From the NCBI GenBank assembly GCA_950022655.1, contig OX465584.1, positions 65,626,437 to 65,690,436 of the forward strand: a DNA stretch of 64,000 bases, given 5' to 3'. Both the position numbers and the translations under genes were made by a program. This document shows positions 43,165-55,460 of this stretch, in pieces; within the stretch, counting starts at the first letter, position 1; each line of letters starts with the position of its first letter. This stretch comes from Alentia gelatinosa. Its lineage: Eukaryota > Annelida > Polychaeta > Phyllodocida > Polynoidae. The notes under the pieces were generated by a model. That model was given only the letters and a program-made list of their open reading frames with translations. It was not told the origin of the DNA and searched no databases.

Positions 43165-44094
43165 ATCTCCTCAACCCAGAAAATAATCCCTCCTTTCCCC
43201 GCGGAGTCATTCTTACACGTCATCTTTAATTTACTGGTGAGAGATTCAGAGTTTGCAGACTTTCCAGTCTTGTCTGTAATTCTAAATGGTGATGGTGAGA
43301 TTTTTCTTGGCCTGAACCTAATTCCAGGGTAATTTTCCATTCTGCTGATTGCGCAGATTTCTCCACCGTCTTAAATACCGGAGTGACGAGACCAGATTAC
43401 AGCCCCAGGATTCCAACTTCGCTTCCGTTGGCCGACGAAAACTATTTTTGTGTTGCCCTATAAATCTATTGGTGGTGCCACAGACTGCAGGTTTTCCAAA
43501 AAAAATAATGTCGGTATCAAAGAATCGGGGAGGGTGCAGTTTATGCATTGTTTCTACGGGTCCATACTACTTTAATCTTCATATTAAACCATTGAGCATC
43601 ACCGACGAAACTAAAGGTTTTTAATTCTGCCTGGCTGTTAGGAAATCAGTCAGCCTTTTACCATTGGCCAACGAAAGGGTTGTATTTTTTTTCGAACTTT
43701 TATGTACACTGACAGCACTCAATAATGACATTGCTGGTTTCCATGTGCCACAAGTCAGTATATTATCTTTAGTTACCCAGGAAGTCTGTCGGTGGTGCCA
43801 CTGACTATAAGGGGAAAATCGGTGAGGGTAATAGATTTCACTTTGTGACCAAGCTTGCATTCAGTGATTGGTGGTGCCACATTGCATAACCTAAGCAGAA
43901 AAGTCGTGGGTCATTTCACGAGCTGGGTCGTTTCCATTGACCGATTTGTGCCCAGGAGTGCCAAAAGTCTAAAGGTGGTTCCTGACTGTAGATCGGTGAC
44001 GGAAAATCGGCCAATAGAAACGGGACTTTATTATATAATCTCTGCCAAATCATCAGTGAGTTTGACAATCAACAGGTGGTGGGAGCTACTGCCC
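43165..44094. other. Degenerate repeats, no gene recognised
   Basis: The phrases TTGGTGGTGCCAC, GGTGGTGCCACTGAC and CC(G/A)TTGGCC(G/A)ACGAAA recur at irregular spacing, suggesting an old tandem array that merges into the next one. Confidence 0.5.
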
Positions 44095-44665
44095 ACTCCA
44101 TCAGATAACAGTAGAATCGTGACGATCAACAGGCAGTGCCATATCCCCCCCCGTCAATCAGGTCACAGTAGAATCATGATGATCAACAGGCAGTGCCATA
44201 TCCCCCCCGTCAATCAGGTCACAGTAGAATCGTGATGATCAACGGGCAGTGCCATATCCCCCCCATGTCAATCAGGTCATAGTAGAATCGTGATGATCAA
44301 CGGGCAGTGCCATATCCTCCCCAGTATCTCAGATAACAGTAGAATCATGATGTTCAGGCAGTGCCATATCCCCCCTCCCTGTCCATCAGGTTACAGTAGA
44401 ATCGTGATGATAAACGGGCAGTGGCATATCCTCCCCCGTCATTCAGGTCACAGTAGAATCGTGATGATAAACGGGCAGTGCCATATCCCCCCCATGTCAA
44501 TCAGGTTAGAGTAGAATCGTGATGATCAACGGGCAGTGCCATATCCTCCCCCGTCATTCAGGTTACAGTAGAATCGTGACGATCAACGGGCAGTGCCATA
44601 TCCCCCCCGTCCATCAGGTTACAGTAGAATCGAGATGATAAACGGGCAGTGCCATATCCTCCCGA
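44095..44665. repeat. Minisatellite, about 55 bp, some 10 copies
   Basis: Units read CAGTAGAATCGTGATGATCA then ACGGGCAGTGCCATATCC and a C-run followed by GTCAATCAGGT. Copies vary in the length of the C-run. Confidence 0.9.
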
Positions 44666-44724
44666 CTCCAGCTGTAGCTGGTAAATCGATGTACAATAAT
44701 TCAAACTAGACTTCACACCACTCT

Positions 44725-45209
44725 ATAGGGGACAGAGCCATTGTTAGTTCATGAAGCAGTCACTAGGTGGTCCGGGGACAAAACCTGTATTCTGGCTCTT
44801 TGTTCTTACGAAATTCAGCTGCCTTTCAATGTTTTACCAAGGTTACCAAGGTTCCATTGTTAGTTCATGAAACAGTCACTAGGTGGTCGGGGGACAGAAC
44901 CTGTATTCTGGCTCTTTGTTCTTACTGAATTCAACTGTCTTTTAATGTTTTACCATGGTTCCCTTGACTCTCTAGACCCATCCTAGAGCAGGAAGATATA
45001 ATGCTAAAACCCAGGACATGATGTTTTTCACATGGAACACTTTATTTACATATGTGAGCAAGGCAAGAAAAGTGACATTTCCCAATTATCACTCAGTTCT
45101 TTTGCACCTCCATTAGTGAAGAACAGCTACTTTTTCACCTCCATTAATGAAGAACACCTACTCAGGGGGCGTCATGGCGGCGCCCATGGATCATAGGCTA
45201 TGTGCCGTA
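44725..45209 (+). repeat. Interspersed repeat R4, copy 2 with duplicated head
   Basis: The opening segment from CCATTGTTAGTTCATGAA to GCTCTTTGTTCTTAC occurs twice (44742 and 44848) before the remainder of R4. The end is GCCATGGCGGCGCCC-like as in copy 1. Confidence 0.85.
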
Positions 45210-47109
45210 TATCAACTCAGTATACCCTCCGGTCTGGGCCGAAGTGACTATCTACGCGGAGTGTCTGTTTAAACGGGGTTTCCACGTACAAGTGTTATAT
45301 ATCGATCAGTAGGAGAAATGGAGGCGATGGTGGATCTGAATGCTGTTTTCATATATCTTATTCGATATCGAAGTTATTAAACTTTCAAATATTTTCTAGG
45401 AATTTAAAGGGTCAAAAATCACCAAAAAAAACCAGACATAGTAAGTTCTCTATCGGTAGTGAGCTTGTTGCAAGTAGTGACGACTGGGATGCGAAATTCC
45501 GCCGTGTAGCGGTGTGTCCTGCTTGTCTGTCACCCTCGTCTCTCCTTGATCTGACCTGACCGTTGTTACGGCATAAAACACCAACTAGGAGCAAGTTTTT
45601 TGGTTTTTTTTGGGGGGTTTTTTGTGTGCAATTTTTAAGGGAATATTGTGTCAGACAATCTCCGAATTCATCTATATGGCCGTTCTTCTACTCGGGCCCT
45701 GGACCCCTACTCCTCATTCTTATGGTGGGTGTTAAGCCGAATGGGCAGTGGGTACCATTTTTGTGTCTTTGGTATTTTTGTATACGATGGATAATAAAGG
45801 TCGTGCAAGCACGCTCTAATAGAAGAATCAGCAATTCCAAAGGATCAGCAGTAAGGGTTTTCTCAGCATCGACATTCTGCCAGAAACGGACGTGAAATAA
45901 ATCGTCTGCTTCTGTTTCTACAATCCCACAATCTGAGCTCTCCTTCCCCTGATATTGTGACGTCATCTATTTAAGATTACTACGTCAGTCCAGCCTCATC
46001 ACGAACATCCAGCGCGGATGAATCCGCCAAATCAAACACAAAATATAGTCCGGCATTTCCCGGAAAACGTCCCTCAGACAGACACGCCGGATGAAACCAT
46101 GATCCAGCATAGAGAGCGCGGGAACCAGCTCCGACATGCCTCAGCTGGTTACCGGCGGGTGGCGCGGAAGACGATAGTCCGTCCACGCACCGCGCCACCT
46201 TCGGGTTACGGTACGTGAAAGTATACTGTGTGCAAGGCTACCATTGGCCAGTCCCCTACCCGCGGAAGGAATATCGTGATTCGTTGTTCTATTTATAGCA
46301 TCAGTTTGACAAGGGGGAATATCAATAGTCCGTCCACGCACCGCGCCACCTTCGGGCCAGGTCAAGGATTTTGTTTTGAATCTCAACGGCGGGTGTGGGT
46401 TGTGCACCCTAACTAACCCGCCGTATGGCTTCCCCGGACTGTTTACATTCGAACCGCGCGGCCGCGGGCGGGCTTTTATCCCCGCGACGATTCGCGGAGG
46501 CTTCAGCAGTTAGAGCCATTGAAACGTCCATGTCTGTCCCATTTTGTTCGTAACAAACCACCACCCGGGAATTCCGGCCTGCTCGACTGATGTGAACAAC
46601 ACTGCAACGAGTATGAACGGCAGCATTGCCGTTTTTAAATTGTAAATAAATGAGCAAGATACTGCTATAGGATGGGTTTTGTCACATGGTTATAACTGAC
46701 ATTTGCTGCTGGCAGCTACCGTACTGCACTGACAAGACTAGATCTAGAGTGATCTAGCTTTGAAACAGAATTACGACTTGACAGCTATCGTTGTCTGTTG
46801 TTTGTTTACATTTGACCGCGCATGCGCGAGAAACTAGTTGCTGGAAAGCTAGGGATACAAGCTGAAACCAGCGAGCCGCCATTATCGCGGTGGCTGCTGG
46901 GATAGACCGGTGGGAATTCCAACCTAAAATGGCAGCCTTTCACAGTCCCAGTTTGGGAGCATGAGCGCCCTGGCACCTAGCGACAACGGGACGTACTACA
47001 GTCTAGGAAGACGAATGGGCGGCCATTGATTCGGCGGGGGACCAGTGAATGATGGCGGGAAGACGAATGACGGCCGCTGGGCGCTTATTTAGCCAAGTGG
47101 GGCTTCCCG
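45210..47109. other. No gene recognised
   Basis: The phrase TAGTCCGTCCACGCACCGCG then CCACCTTCGGG occurs at about 46175 and 46327. A CGCGCATGCGCG palindrome lies near 46818. Short frames only. Confidence 0.45.
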
Positions 47110-48010
47110 GAGTGTTTAAAGGCATATCCTACAATTCACCTGGAAAATTAAAACCCATGTCATTTTGCTTAAAATATTATAATAGCTTCACCAATGTTAT
47201 ATTACCAGTTACGCACAATTGATTTGCGTGGAAGAACGACTGTAGTTTTCGAATGCAAATTTGATCAAATAAAAAAAAATAATAATAATAAAAAATCAAA
47301 TATGGTGATCTTTAAGTGTTGTAGAACATATTTGTCGCCAGCTCACCCACTGCCACAATGCCACGTCAAAAAAATTGGGCTAGGGCTACTAAAATGGAGA
47401 GAACGTAATTTTCGCGAATTATCACACAATTCGACGAAGGGCTGCAATATCCTCTCTTGGCACAGTGTGACCTTGAGGAAGACCACAGTTCTAAGAGTAC
47501 CCACCTCGTTCCCCTACAACATGTTGTAGAACATATATCTGACTTAAAAGTCGGAGGTCACCGTACTAGATTTTGATTTGGAGATATTGTGATAATATTA
47601 TGATAGAATATATAAAAATTCTATGAAAATGCTCAGTCTTTAAAGGAATATCCTACGATCTACGTTGTAAATTAAAACCCATGTAATTTTCCTTAAAATT
47701 GAATATGATGAGCTAAAATCATTGTAGAACACATATCTAAATAAAAAAAATCTGCGGTCACCGTGATAGACTTTGATTTAGAAATTGATATTTTGATGAT
47801 CTTATTGAAAAGATGTAGAAATGTCTTTTACATAGTAAAACCCATGTCATTTTCCTTTAACTTTTAAAGAATACAGTTGATGTTCAATACTGCACATTTC
47901 AGCTACAAAAACCATAGGTCACCAGGCTTAATTTACCTATTAGGAATGGATAAACAGTATACAAAACGTTATATTTAGTCATTTGGAGGTAGAGTCATCC
48001 TAAAGAACTA
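47110..48010. repeat. Interspersed repeat R3, two tandem copies
   Basis: AAAGGCATATCCTACAATTC near 47118 and AAAGGAATATCCTACGATCT near 47641 each start an R3 unit (AAAACCCATGTCATTTT, GTAGAACACATATCT, GGTCACCGT). The first has an unrelated stretch near 47200-47510. Confidence 0.7.
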
Positions 48011-48360
48011 GTTTGGTGAACTATAGGCCATACCCGCGTGTTCCTGCCACCAGGGGTCCTCACGCTCGCAGGGCGGCACTCTGCCGGTCAAACATGGCGT
48101 TAGGGGTGACTCAGACAATGGCGGCTGTTTTCAAAGCATTGTGTCTCAATTTGAGGTGTGTTTAGTAAAAAGGCCGGAGTTGTCCTCGGGTTGGAGAGTG
48201 TCATAAGTGCACTTAGGTCACAGTATGACTGGCGGGAACGGAACGTTCGTTAATGGCGGTTTAAAATAGTAGCAGACGACCTTTTTCAAAATGAGGATAG
48301 CTCTCTTTATTCATTCTAGGGGATGTATGTATGTTCTCATCCACATTATTCCGGATCTTA
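48011..48360. other. No gene recognised
   Basis: Moderately GC-rich; no repeat pairing or coding signal seen. Confidence 0.4.
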
Positions 48361-48745
48361 TATCAAATCTCATCCCTGGTGTTTTCCCCCCATATACTTA
48401 AGATTAGCAACTCGTATTCAATGCCCCTTGAGTATTTAGGAAAAATAATCTATGAGGGATTATGTCACAAATGTTATATCAAAAGACGTGGCGTATCTGT
48501 TTTACGAGTCCGTCTCCTACCACATGCGACCACTGAAAAAAAAAGAAAAAAAAAGTCACAAATGTTAGCCCATTAGTCAGGTTGAGATAAATACAGAAAT
48601 CTATGAAAGTTTATGGTCGGAGCTAGATCTCATCTTGTATAAATCTCTATGTAATTTACTTGGCTTCACCTTGGGAATCACTACGCGGTTTAAACTCAAT
48701 GGGAAATAGAGCTCTAACCTCAAACCTTCACAGGTGTCCTCTATA
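48361..48745 (+). mobile_element. Hairpin-tailed element, arm family A, copy 4 (old)
   Basis: AAATCTCATCCCTGGTG, CATATACTTAAGATTAGCAA, GGTTGAGATAAATACAG and the decayed arm-A palindrome with apex TTGGCTTCACCTTGGGAAT are present. It carries about 70 foreign bases near 48477-48555. Confidence 0.75.
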
Positions 48746-49065
48746 GCAACAACATTATAGAATTAAACCATGTCGAAGTATTAATGATTCATGGGCCCAA
48801 ATTAGGCTGTGATTAATTGTTTTATGAATTATAAATCATTTTATTATCCACCTAATACAAAGTGTCCATAGAAAACACATAGGGAGTTTGTATGGACATA
48901 CCCGGCGCATACGGATGTGAGTGTTTGATTATACATATTTTCACATGAGAGTTTTCTCTTTTCGTAGTTTTTGTAGCATAGGAAAAGTCAAAGTCAAATT
49001 ATTTTAAAGAGTATTTTAAAGAGTGTTCCAGCCTCTGATGTAAGTCTCAAGCAGACGACCTTTTA
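48746..49065. other. No gene recognised
   Basis: AT-rich. A piece around 48845-48910 (CACCTAATACAAAGTGTCCA) repeats text found near 38432-38480. Confidence 0.5.
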
Positions 49066-49664
49066 ACACCTGAGCTGCGTTCTGATTGGTCAGTGAGGTG
49101 GTTCTAACTGTGTTTTGATTGGTCAGTTAGGTGGTTCTAACTGTGTTGTGATTGGTCAGTTAGGTGGTTCTAGCTGTGTTGTGATTGGTCAGTGAGGTGG
49201 TTCTAACTGTGTCCTGATTGGTCAGTGTGGTGGTTCTAACTGTGTTCTGATTGGTCAGTGAGGTGGTTCTAACTGTGTTTTGATTGGTCAGTTAGGTGTA
49301 TCTAACTGTGTTGTGATTGGTCAGTGACGTAGTTCTAACTGTGTTGTGATTGGTCAGTTAGGTGGTTCTAACTGTGTTGTGATTGGTCAGTTAGGTGGTT
49401 CTAACTGTGTTGTGATTGGTCAGTTAGGTGGTTCTAACTGTGTTGTGATTGGTCAGTTAGTTGGTTCTAGCTGTGTTGTGATTGGTCAGTGAGGTGGTTC
49501 TAACTGTGTCCTGATTGGTCAGTGTGGTGGTTCTAACTATGTTCTGATTGGTCAGTGAGGTGGTTCTAACTGTGTTCTGATTGGTCAGTGAGGTGGTTCT
49601 AACTGTGTTCTGATTGGTCAGTTAGGTGGTTCTAGCTGTGTTCTGATTGGTCAGTGACGTGGAT
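49066..49664. repeat. 32-bp minisatellite with CCAATCA on the minus strand, 18 copies
   Basis: Units read GTGTT(G/C)TGATTGGTCAGT then (T/G)AGGTGGTTCTAACT. The complement carries CTGACCAATCA, again a CCAAT box, although the rest of the unit differs from the 26.8-kb array. Units are 85-100% alike by eye. Confidence 0.92.
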
Positions 49665-49943
49665 GTTAAGTGATTAAGCTCAGTCTAAAGGCAGACATTT
49701 ATCACAACTTACCCAATCTCGACATTTGTGTAAAATAGCGTTCAGGCCATAAATTCTTCAACGCAATCTCAGCAGGCAACATTTCACAAGGATTTGCCAA
49801 ACTCTAAATGGGATATAACGTTGTGGATTGAATGATACATTTATTATGTAGAATTAAGCCCCCGGAATTCAGGAGAAATTCATGTTTCTTACCACATATT
49901 ATATATCAAGAATTAACTTTTAACAATATAAGCATACATGCAC
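49665..49943. other. No gene recognised
   Basis: Unassigned AT-rich sequence. Confidence 0.35.
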
Positions 49944-49945
49944 TA

Positions 49946-50032
49946 CAGTAAAACCCCACATAAGCGGTCACACTCGGTTCCGGGCCAAAGTGATCGCTTA
50001 CGCGGGGTGACCACTTACGCAGGGTTTTACGG
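49946..50032. mobile_element. Pogo/Tigger-like MITE, short
   Basis: CAGTAAAACCCCACATAAGC at the left and GCGTAAGTGG...-type text ending AGGGTTTTACGG at the right are inverted. TA lies at the left edge. It is related to 37372-37550. Confidence 0.75.
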
Positions 50033-50462
50033 TTTATCCTGGTTATAAAGTTTGAATTACCTATAAGATGTATTTCTATTGCATAAGTATGAATAAACAA
50101 TAATTATTATATGGAATCTTTATCAAACATTAGTGTAATTTTAAATAATACTCAATTACATCTAGAATAAGGAATGAATAAATGAATAATTAAGTTGATA
50201 AATATTTGTACAAATGCAAAATCTACAATCTGTTTGCTAAACATTATAGATTTGCAGTAAAATTAGAATCGTGCCAAACGTAATGGGCAGACAAAAGAGG
50301 CGGATACAGAGGCCTGAGGCCTGAGCTGTGAAGGCTGGTCGGCCTAACGATGCGTCACCCCAGGTTAGAGTCACCCCGGTGTGGATCTCTGGGCTTCCAC
50401 TGACGATAATTGACTTTGCACACACTGCTGAGCCCTTCAAATCCACATTTTACCTTCTCCCA
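50033..50462. other. No gene recognised
   Basis: AT-rich then mixed sequence with no recognised feature. Confidence 0.4.
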
Positions 50463-51790
50463 GTACCGAGCTCTGACACAAATCAAAGTATTCTCTGACA
50501 CAGCCCATAGTCAGCTCTGCCACATCCCGCAGTCAGCTCTGACAAAACCTGCAGTAAGCTCTGACATAACCCGTGCTCAGCTCTGACACATCCCACAGTC
50601 AGCTTTGACACAAGCCTGATTATCTCTTACACAACCCACCGTCAGCTCTGACACAACCCGCAGCCAGCTCTGACATGGCACCCAGTCAGCTCTGACACAT
50701 CCCTCAGTCAGCTCTGACATGGCACCCAGTCAGCTCTGACACAACCCGCACTAAGCTCTGACACAACTCACTCTGACACAGCCCACGGCCAGCTCCGACA
50801 CAACCCGCAGTTAGCTCTGACACAACCCGTGGTCAGCTCTGACATAACCTGCTGTCAGCTCTAACACAACCCACACTCAGCTCTGATACTACCCGCAATC
50901 AGCTCCGACACAAGCAATGGTCGGCTCCAACACAACCTATGGTCAGCTCCGACACAACCCGCAGTTAGCTCTGACACAACCCGTGGTCAGGTCTGACATA
51001 ACCTGCTGTCAGCTCTAACACAACCCACACTCAGCTCTGACACTACCCACAATCAGCTCCGACACAAGCTATGGTCAGCTCCAACACAACCTATGGTCAG
51101 CTCTGACACAACCCGTGGTCAGCTCTAACTTAACCTGCAGTCAGCTCTGACACAACCTACACTCAGCTCTGACACAAGCCGCAATCAGCTCTGACACAGC
51201 CCATGGTCAGCTCTGACACAACCTGCAGCCAGCTCTGAGACAACCCGCGGTAAGCTCTGACACAACCCGCAGCCAGTTATGACACGACCCACGGTCAGCT
51301 CTGACGCAGCACGCAGCAAGCTCTGACGCAACCTGCGGTCAGCTCTGACACAACCTGCAGTCATCTCCGAGACAATCATCGGTAAGGTCTGACGCAGCAC
51401 ACACCCAGCTCTGACACAACCCGCAGTCAGCTCCGACACAAGCCGCAGTCAGCTCTGACACAACTCAGCTCTGACACAACCTGCCGTCACTCTGACACAA
51501 CCCACACTCAGCTCTGACACAACCCGCAGTCAGCTCCGAAACAAGCTGCGGTCAGCTCTGACACAACTCAGCTCTGACACAACCTGCGGTCAGTTCTCAT
51601 AGAACCAGCGGTCAGCTCTGACACAGCTCACTCTGAAACAACCCGCTCTTACACAAACCACAGTCAGCTGGCATCTCTGACACTACCTGCATTCAGCTCT
51701 GAGACAACCCACGGCAAGCTCTGATACAATCCGCAGCTAGCTCTGACACAGCACGCAGCAAGCTCTCAGCTCTGGCACAGTAGCTCTGAC
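50463..51790. repeat. Minisatellite, 21-22 bp unit
   Basis: The unit TCAGCTCTGACACAACCCGC then AG is repeated about sixty times with substitutions and some higher-order blocks (for example the stretch starting near 50800 and again near 50940). Confidence 0.93.
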
Positions 51791-51989
51791 AGTAGCAGAG
51801 TAATACATTAGAATCCCGTGTCTGCGGTAACAAGCGTGAAGGTTGTTTTTGTGTTGTTTTTGTTGTGTTTTTTAAATTCACCAAACAGTGTGTCTGACTG
51901 CTGATTTGTGGCTAGGAGAGCGCAGAGGCCATATCCTTAAAAGGGTTGTCATGAAGGGGAGATTTCCCTCTGAAATTTACGGATTGAGA

Positions 51990-53275
51990 TTCCATCAACT
52001 ATAGCGACCTTTTTCTTTCATTCACTTTCTGCCTGCCCCTAGCGCTCTGCCTGTCTCTCTGTCCCCCTTTTACTCTCTTTGCCATCCCTTGGCCTTTCTC
52101 TTTATCCATCTGTCTCTGCCCTTATCCCTGTCCCTCCCGCCCTGCCTCACTCTTTCTGCCTCTTTCCCCCTGCCTATCATTCTCCCTACCTTATGTGGTC
52201 ACCTCTGTCCCTCTCCTTGTCTCCTTTAGGCCATTACCTACAACAATCAGTCCCTGTCTCACTCACTCTCTCCTTGTCGCCTTACCTACTCTCCTCTATC
52301 GTTCACTCTCGGCCCCACTCAACCTCTGTGCCTCTTTCACCCTGCCTACCACTCTCTGCACCCCTGACGGCCTCACGCCTTCCGGGTATACCTTCCTCTG
52401 TCTCTGCCTCTCTCTCTCCCTCTCCACCCTCTCTATCTCCCTCTCCACCCTCTCTCTCTCCCTCTCCCTTTCTGTCTCTCTCTCCTTCTCTCCCTCTCTC
52501 CTCCCTCACTGCCTCTAACTCTCCCTCTCTCCCTTCCTCTCCCTCTCGCCCTCTCCCTCTCTCTCTTTCTCTCCCTCTCTCTCTCCCTCTCTTCCTCTCC
52601 CCTCCTTCACTGTCTCTGCCTCTCACCCTCTCTCCCCCTCTCTTTCTCCCTCTCTCCCTCTTCTTCTTTCCCTCTCTCTCCCTTTCTCTCCTTCCCTCTC
52701 CCCCTCCCCTTTCTCCCTCCCTCTCTTTTTCTTTCTCTCCCTCTCTCTCTCTCCCTTCCCGTCCCTCTCTGCTTCTCTGCCTCTCTCCCTCTCCTCTCTC
52801 ATTCCCCTCTCCGCTCTCTCTATCTCTCTCTCTCCCTCTCTCTCTCCCTTCCCGTCCCTCTCCGCCTCTCCCCTCTCTCCCTCTCTCTCTCCCTCTCTCT
52901 CTCCCTCTCTCTCTCCCTTCCCCTCTCTCTCTGCCTCTCACCTCTCCCCTCTCTCTCTCCCTCTCTCTCTCCCTCTCTCTCTCCCTTCCCGTCTCTCTCC
53001 GCCTCTCCCCTCTCTCCCTCTCTCTCTCCCTCTCTCTCTCCCTTCCCGTCTCTCTCCGCCTCTCCCCTCTCTCCCTTCCCGTCTCTCTCCGCCTCTCCCC
53101 TCTCTCCCTCTCTCTCTCTCTCTCCCTCTCCCCTCTCTCTATCTCTCTCTCTCCCTCTCTCTCTCCCTTCCTGTCCCTCTCCGCCTCTCCCCTCTCTCCC
53201 TGTCTCTCTTCCTTTCTCCCCCTCTCTCGCTCCATCTCTCTCTCCCTCTCTCTCTCTCTCCCTTTCCCCTCACCT
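51990..53275. repeat. Long CT-rich simple repeat
   Basis: The plus strand is almost only C and T, chiefly CTCTCTCC and CTCTCCCT, with blocks of CCCTTCCCGTC(C/T)CTCTCCGC. The open frames that result on both strands (SPLSLSLS on plus, RERERERG on minus) are artefacts. Confidence 0.93.
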
Positions 53276-53610
53276 CTAACTGACCGACATTGTTCAGCCT
53301 CTCCCACCCGCGTGACCTCTGCCCTCCACACACTGCCTGCATCACTTGAGGTGACAATGCCCAGGAGGGGTTGGTGTAGCGGTAGGTGGCGGTGGACGTG
53401 GGGCATTCTGCCGGAGGACAGCTCTGCTCTCACGGCACTTGGCTCTTTGTGACTCGGTGAAAAGCTGCTGTCACTGGACGTGCCATAACTGGTTGCTGAG
53501 TGAGGGGGTAGGGCTGGGTGTCAGCGTGCAGACAGGTGGGTGGGCTCTCACGTACAGCACACACACGTGTACACACCTTGTGAACACCTGGACAAGGCCG
53601 CCTTGTTTCC
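53276..53610. other. No gene recognised
   Basis: Mixed sequence with the phrase GGTGGGTGGGCTCTCACGTA, echoed near 54735. No coding signal. Confidence 0.4.
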
Positions 53611-53910
53611 TTTATCTCACCCCAGATATTTTTTCTCCATAGATTTAACATTGGAAACTCGTATCTAACACCCATTAGATATATAGGAAAAATATCCAAT
53701 GGGGGATAATGTCACAAATGTTAGCCCATTAGTCAATATAAAGGGTGAGATAAATTCAGAAACCCATTCAAGTTTAGGGTCAGAGCTCGATCCCATCTCA
53801 TTTGAATCACATAGCAATTCACGCGGCTTCGCCTTGTGAATTACTACGTGATTCAAACTCGATGGGATACGAGCTCAGACCCTAAACTTTCATGGGTTTC
53901 CTCTATAGTA
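53611..53910 (+). mobile_element. Hairpin-tailed element, arm family A, copy 5
   Basis: TTTATCTCACCCCAGAT, CTCCATAGATTTAACATTGG, AAGGGTGAGATAAATTC near 53741, the arm-A palindrome with apex CGCGGCTTCGCCTTGTGAAT, and the end CCTCTATAG. It is nearly the same as the 60.8-kb copy. Confidence 0.92.
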
Positions 53911-54029
53911 TCGTTTTTTTGTGTTATTCATGTATGTAATATTTTTGAGGATGTTAGTTCTATGATTGACTCACATAACCAACAAACACCAGATTGTAGA
54001 TAAGCTGTAGTTTATTTGTAGATTACGGT

Positions 54030-54605
54030 GGATTACAGGTTAGGGTTGTCTAGTTTTATGACAACACAAGTAGCTGCATTTAGGAAAAGACAAACCCCAA
54101 ACATAAGAATTAGACAAATCTAGACACATCATGGACCTGGGACTTGTTTCAGTAGGCTCGTGACATTGGGCCTAGACAGACATCAACAGCGGCACCAACA
54201 GTGCAAGCAACAGCGGACAAAGACTACCAAATATCAGAAAATCAGAGTGCCCAATCTTCTTCATATTTGGAACGATTATAGGTTATATATGTATCCCCTA
54301 CCCATATTAAAGTGTCATTGCTTAATTCCTACGAGAAGTGAGTGAAACTCCGGGTGTCATTGATTGCAATCTTGTGATCTGTCAGTATGGTGTCACAGAC
54401 ACCATCTAGACATGTCACGAAACTACTGAAACAGGTCCCTGTTTCACTAGTTTCATGACAAAAGTGTTAGACAGATATCAAAAGCGGCACCAACCGTGCA
54501 AGCAAGAACGGACAAAACAAAGTCTAATGTCTAGTTCTTATGAAACCGGACACAGCATCTAGACGCCATCTAGACATGTCACGAAACTAGTGAAACAAGT
54601 CCCAG
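54030..54605. mobile_element. CCWGG-type MITEs, adjacent
   Basis: The cluster contains an inverted partial copy (54040-54140), an element 54142-54440 bounded by CCTGG then GACTTGTTTCAGTAGG and GAAACAGGTC, and one at 54440-54605 ending TGAAACAAGTC then CCAGG. Confidence 0.78.
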
Positions 54606-54907
54606 GTGTGAATCATGTACTTATACTAGTACTGATGTACATTTTAGGAGCACTTATGTAAGCAATGCTATAACTACATGTGTATTGAATAAAGTTCTTC
54701 CACACACCCTTTCAAATGTAAATTTTCCGACAGGTGGGTGGGATCTCACGCACAGCACACAGCTTGTAAACACCTGCACAATGTTACCTTGTTTCCTGTA
54801 TTATTTATTTCTGAGGTGCTCATTCCTGTATGTAACATTTTTGAGAATGTTTTCATTCATCCCAGAAAGACATAGCACTGTGTTCTACAAAAAATGAATT
54901 TGTGCTT
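54606..54907. other. No gene recognised
   Basis: Short frames only. It echoes the 53.5-kb flank (GGTGGGTGGGATCTCACG). Confidence 0.4.
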
Positions 54908-55313
54908 AAAGCCCAACGTCCATCTACCGATTTCGGAACATTTAAGTGCGTTTGTCGGCGACAAACGGACGGTAATATGTCTCAGGCGAGGCATCCTAAC
55001 AGAGTCAGCCGTAGTCAGTAGATGTAGGACAGCTAGGCAATGGTCAGCCACCTATTAGTGAACCACCTTCTTCAGAAGTCCTTTTGTTGCCAACATGTTG
55101 TGGTTTCTATGTTCCTAAATCGGTGATAGAGAGTTTATGAACATGTTGATAAATCCAGTTGCCGACAGCGGAACGTTGATAAATGGCCTTTGATTGGGTG
55201 GCCGACACGGGCCGAGGGGTTACGTAATTTGCCTGAGACAAGTTCACCGACTCCCCTATGATTTTGGAACTAATCGTTCAATCAGGATCGGTAGATAGGC
55301 ATTGGGCTTTAGG
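54908..55313 (-). mobile_element. MITE, intact paralogue of the retrotransposon insertion site
   Basis: Inverted ends read AAAGCCCAACGTCCATCTAC and GTAGATAGGCATTGGGCTTT. It is continuous where the 20.9-kb copy is split: GACGGTAATATGTCTCAGG here corresponds to the joined flanks there. It thus serves as an empty-site reference. Confidence 0.88.
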
Positions 55314-55460
55314 TGTATACATTTGTTGAATTTTAGTTCTTCTGTAAGCATTTTTTATTCCATCAATATGAATAGAATGTTCGGTGATGGCCCCGTATAT
55401 AATTACCAAAAGATTGGTTGTCACATTCGGATTGTCTCAGTTTAAATAATATTTCTATTA

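Noticed and set aside
49066..49664. CRISPR-like array (about 32-bp period)
   Set aside because: The repeats are contiguous with no unique spacers, no Cas genes, and the context is eukaryotic.
52079..53452. 457-codon Ser/Leu/Pro-rich frame and its antisense Arg/Glu-rich frame
   Set aside because: Both are translations of a CT/GA simple repeat.
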